Part shown: positions 5,251-6,942 of the stretch, piece by piece | Layout: the number at the start of each line of letters is the position of its first letter | Numbering within the stretch: the first letter of the stretch is position 1 | Origin: JAMXLO01 sp046732975 | Lineage (GTDB): Bacteria > Pseudomonadota > Alphaproteobacteria > Acetobacterales > Acetobacteraceae | Direction of reading: 5' to 3' | Assembly (NCBI GenBank): GCA_046732975.1 | Contig: JBKPOG010000036.1 | Location: 1-6,942, forward strand | DNA: 6,942 nt | Made by a program: the position numbers and the translations under genes | Notes under the pieces: model-generated | Seen by the model: the letters and a program-made list of their open reading frames with translations, nothing else | What the model was told of the DNA's origin: nothing | Databases searched by the model: none

Positions 5251-6339
5251 TCATCGGATCTTCAGCGTCGCCAGACCGACGAGGGCCAGGATCATGGAGA
5301 TGATCCAGAAGCGGATGACGATGGTCGGCTCGGACCAGCCCTTCTTTTCGAAATGATGATGCAGCGGCGCCATCAGAAAGATGCGCCGCTTGGTGCGCTT
5401 GTACCAGAACACCTGAATGATGACGGAGACAGTCTCCACCACGAACAGGCCGCCGGTGATCATCAGCACGATCTCGTGCTTGGTCGCGACCGCGACGGCG
5501 CCCAGGGCGCCACCCAGTGCAAGCGATCCGGTATCGCCCATGAAGACCGCGGCGGGCGGTGCGTTGAACCATAAGAACCCGAGACCCGCGCCGATCAGAG
5601 CCCCACAGAACACCGGCAGTTCGCCAACGCCGGGCACCGGGTTGAGCTGCAGGTAATCAGCAAAGATGCGGTTGCCGACGAGATACGCGATCAGCGCGAA
5701 TACGCCGGCGCAGATGATGGTCGGCACGATCGCGAGCCCATCCAGGCCGTCGGTCAGGTTCACGGCATTGGAGGCGCCGAGCATGACCAGCATGGCAAAC
5801 AGCGGGAACATGATGCCGAGTGGGATCAGCACGTCCTTGAACACCGGTATGGTCAGCGATGTCGCCAGCTCGCCTTTCGTCAGCAGCATCAGCCAGACGC
5901 CGGCAAAGAAGCCGATCAGCATCTGCGCGAACAGCTTGGCGCGCGGCGAGACGCCCTTGTGATTCTGCCGCGACAGCTTTCGATAGTCGTCGGCAAAGCC
6001 GAGTGCGCCGTAACTCAGCGTGACGAACATCACCGCCCAGACGTAGGGGTTGCGCAGATCGACCCAGAGCAGCGTTGAAATGGTCAATGCGAACAGGATC
6101 AGCACGCCACCCATGGTGGGCGTGCCCTTCTTCTCGATGAGATGACGCTCCGGACCGTCATCGCGGATCGGCTGGCCGTTCGTCTGCTTCGACTTCAGCC
6201 AGCGAATCAAAGGTGGGCCGAGAATGAAGCTGACCACCAACGCCGTCAGGCACGCCGCGCCCGAGCGGAACGTGATGTAGCGAAGCAGGTTGAACAGGAT
6301 GAACTGGTTGGCAAACGGCCGCGCAAGATCATACAGCAT
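5251..6339 (-). CDS. mraY: Phospho-N-acetylmuramoyl-pentapeptide-transferase MraY
   Basis: MraY is the integral membrane enzyme that transfers phospho-MurNAc-pentapeptide from UDP to undecaprenyl phosphate, making lipid I. It has 362 residues, the standard length, with about ten transmembrane segments. Visible signatures: KKGTPTMGG (70-78); the Mg-binding aspartates of GFADDYRK (114-121; Asp117, Asp118); SNAVNLTDGLDGLA (190-203); FMGDTGSLALGG (266-277) with Asp269; and the cytoplasmic APLHHHFEKKGW (324-335) with the family's His triplet. All catalytic positions I can recognise are intact. The ATG shares one base with the murF stop (TGATG), and AAAGG lies about 7 nt upstream, so translation is probably coupled to murF. 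Downstream, the expected murD is replaced by a palindrome-bearing gap. Confidence 0.98.
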   Translation of the reverse strand: MLYDLARPFANQFILFNLLRYITFRSGAACLTALVVSFILGPPLIRWLKSKQTNGQPIRDDGPERHLIEKKGTPTMGGVLILFALTISTLLWVDLRNPYVWAVMFVTLSYGALGFADDYRKLSRQNHKGVSPRAKLFAQMLIGFFAGVWLMLLTKGELATSLTIPVFKDVLIPLGIMFPLFAMLVMLGASNAVNLTDGLDGLAIVPTIICAGVFALIAYLVGNRIFADYLQLNPVPGVGELPVFCGALIGAGLGFLWFNAPPAAVFMGDTGSLALGGALGAVAVATKHEIVLMITGGLFVVETVSVIIQVFWYKRTKRRIFLMAPLHHHFEKKGWSEPTIVIRFWIISMILALVGLATLKIR

Positions 6340-6942
6340 CAGGCGGCCTTTGCATGAGAGTGAAGGGCATCGACGACCAGCTTCATTCGGCTGCCGAGGC
6401 TGCCTTTGATCAGAACAGCGTCGCCTGGCGCGATGGCGCGAGCGACCATCGGGGCCAAGGCGGCAGCGTCAGCTGCATAAGCGATGCGGATCTGTTCTGG
6501 GAGGGCGTCGTACAGGCTTCGCATCAGCGGACCGCAGGCAAACACGCAGTCCGCTGCGGCAGCGACATCGGCGGCAAGCGAATTGTGTTCGGTAGGCGCG
6601 GCGTCACCAAGCTCCAGCATGTCGCCGAGAACGGCGACGCGGCGCCGCGCGGGCTGCAGGCGGAGCACGGCAAGCGCCGCACGCATCGATGCCGGATTGC
6701 CATTGTAGCTCTCGTCCAGCAGCAGCGCTGCACCGCCGGGAACATCGATTTTCCGCCGCGCGCCACGACCTGCCACCGGCGCAAATTCTTCCAGCGCGTG
6801 AAGGATGCGCTGGGGCGCGGCATCCGCCAGCATTGCGGCGGCGGCGATCGCGGCAAGCGCGTTCATCACCATATGCCGCCCGGGTGCGTGCAGACGGAAG
6901 CGCAGCCGCTCGCCGGCGAATTCTGCCGTGACATCGCTGCCC
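6339..6942 (-). CDS. murF: UDP-MurNAc-tripeptide--D-alanyl-D-alanine ligase MurF, C-terminal part
   Basis: MurF is the cytoplasmic ATP-dependent ligase that adds the D-Ala-D-Ala made by Ddl to UDP-MurNAc-tripeptide, completing the pentapeptide used by MraY. The frame is open to the window edge; 200 full codons are visible, somewhat under half of a typical MurF. The end of the central domain shows FRLHAPGRHMVMNALAAIAA, normally just after the nucleotide-binding core. DESYNGNPASMRAAL, AVLGDMLELG, VFACGPLM and a C-terminal LIKGSLGSRM follow, which together separate MurF from MurC, MurD and MurE. The P-loop domain and start codon lie outside the window. An internal ATG at 6872 is not the start, because the conserved sequence continues upstream of it. 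The stop overlaps the mraY ATG. Confidence 0.95.
   Translation of the reverse strand, partial: GSDVTAEFAGERLRFRLHAPGRHMVMNALAAIAAAAMLADAAPQRILHALEEFAPVAGRGARRKIDVPGGAALLLDESYNGNPASMRAALAVLRLQPARRRVAVLGDMLELGDAAPTEHNSLAADVAAAADCVFACGPLMRSLYDALPEQIRIAYAADAAALAPMVARAIAPGDAVLIKGSLGSRMKLVVDALHSHAKAA

Noticed and set aside
6339..6872. MurF starting at the ATG at 6872
   Set aside because: Conserved MurF sequence (FRLHAPGRH) continues upstream in the same frame to the window edge.

Overview
The window holds part of a division and cell wall (dcw) cluster. All genes lie on the minus strand, so transcription runs from high to low coordinates: murF (3' part) - mraY - ftsW - murG - murC - murB - ddl (5' part). 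The proteins make the UDP-MurNAc-pentapeptide precursor (MurB, MurC, MurF, Ddl), turn it into lipid I and lipid II (MraY, MurG), and polymerise septal glycan (FtsW). GC-rich codon use, the gene order, signatures such as GGAQVSEKHCNFLIN in MurB, and a dispersed palindrome that translates to LRRCAPRND / SLRAQRSNL all point to an alphaproteobacterium. I cannot fix the order; Rhodospirillales-like or Sphingomonadales-like are guesses.

Layout in the direction of transcription. murF (6942-6339) enters from outside the window and ends in a TGATG overlap with mraY (6339-5251). A 160-bp gap (5250-5091) follows, mostly filled by an 84-bp imperfect palindrome; murD, which normally sits between mraY and ftsW, is absent. 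ftsW (5090-3963) and murG (3966-2854) overlap by ATGA. Between murG and the conserved part of murC is an odd junction: a 28-codon open frame with the best Shine-Dalgarno in the window, a hairpin covering the only upstream in-frame ATG of murC, and a second good Shine-Dalgarno placed in front of an ATA codon where homologues are expected to start with ATG. murC (to 1341) and murB (1344-340) overlap by ATGA, as do murB and ddl (343 to the window edge).

The murB frame carries two near-identical 38-bp G/C-tract repeats, one just inside its start and one just inside its stop. They are read in two different frames and give low-complexity tails at both protein ends. The downstream copy lies immediately before the ddl start and supplies its only Shine-Dalgarno-like sequence, as part of a G-run array that could fold in competing ways.

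No phage, transposase, CRISPR, tRNA or rRNA is visible, and I see no new enzymatic system. The unusual content is the displaced murD, the repeats inside essential genes and the murC initiation region. Plus-strand open frames, including one of 562 codons opposite murG, are GC-rich shadows.
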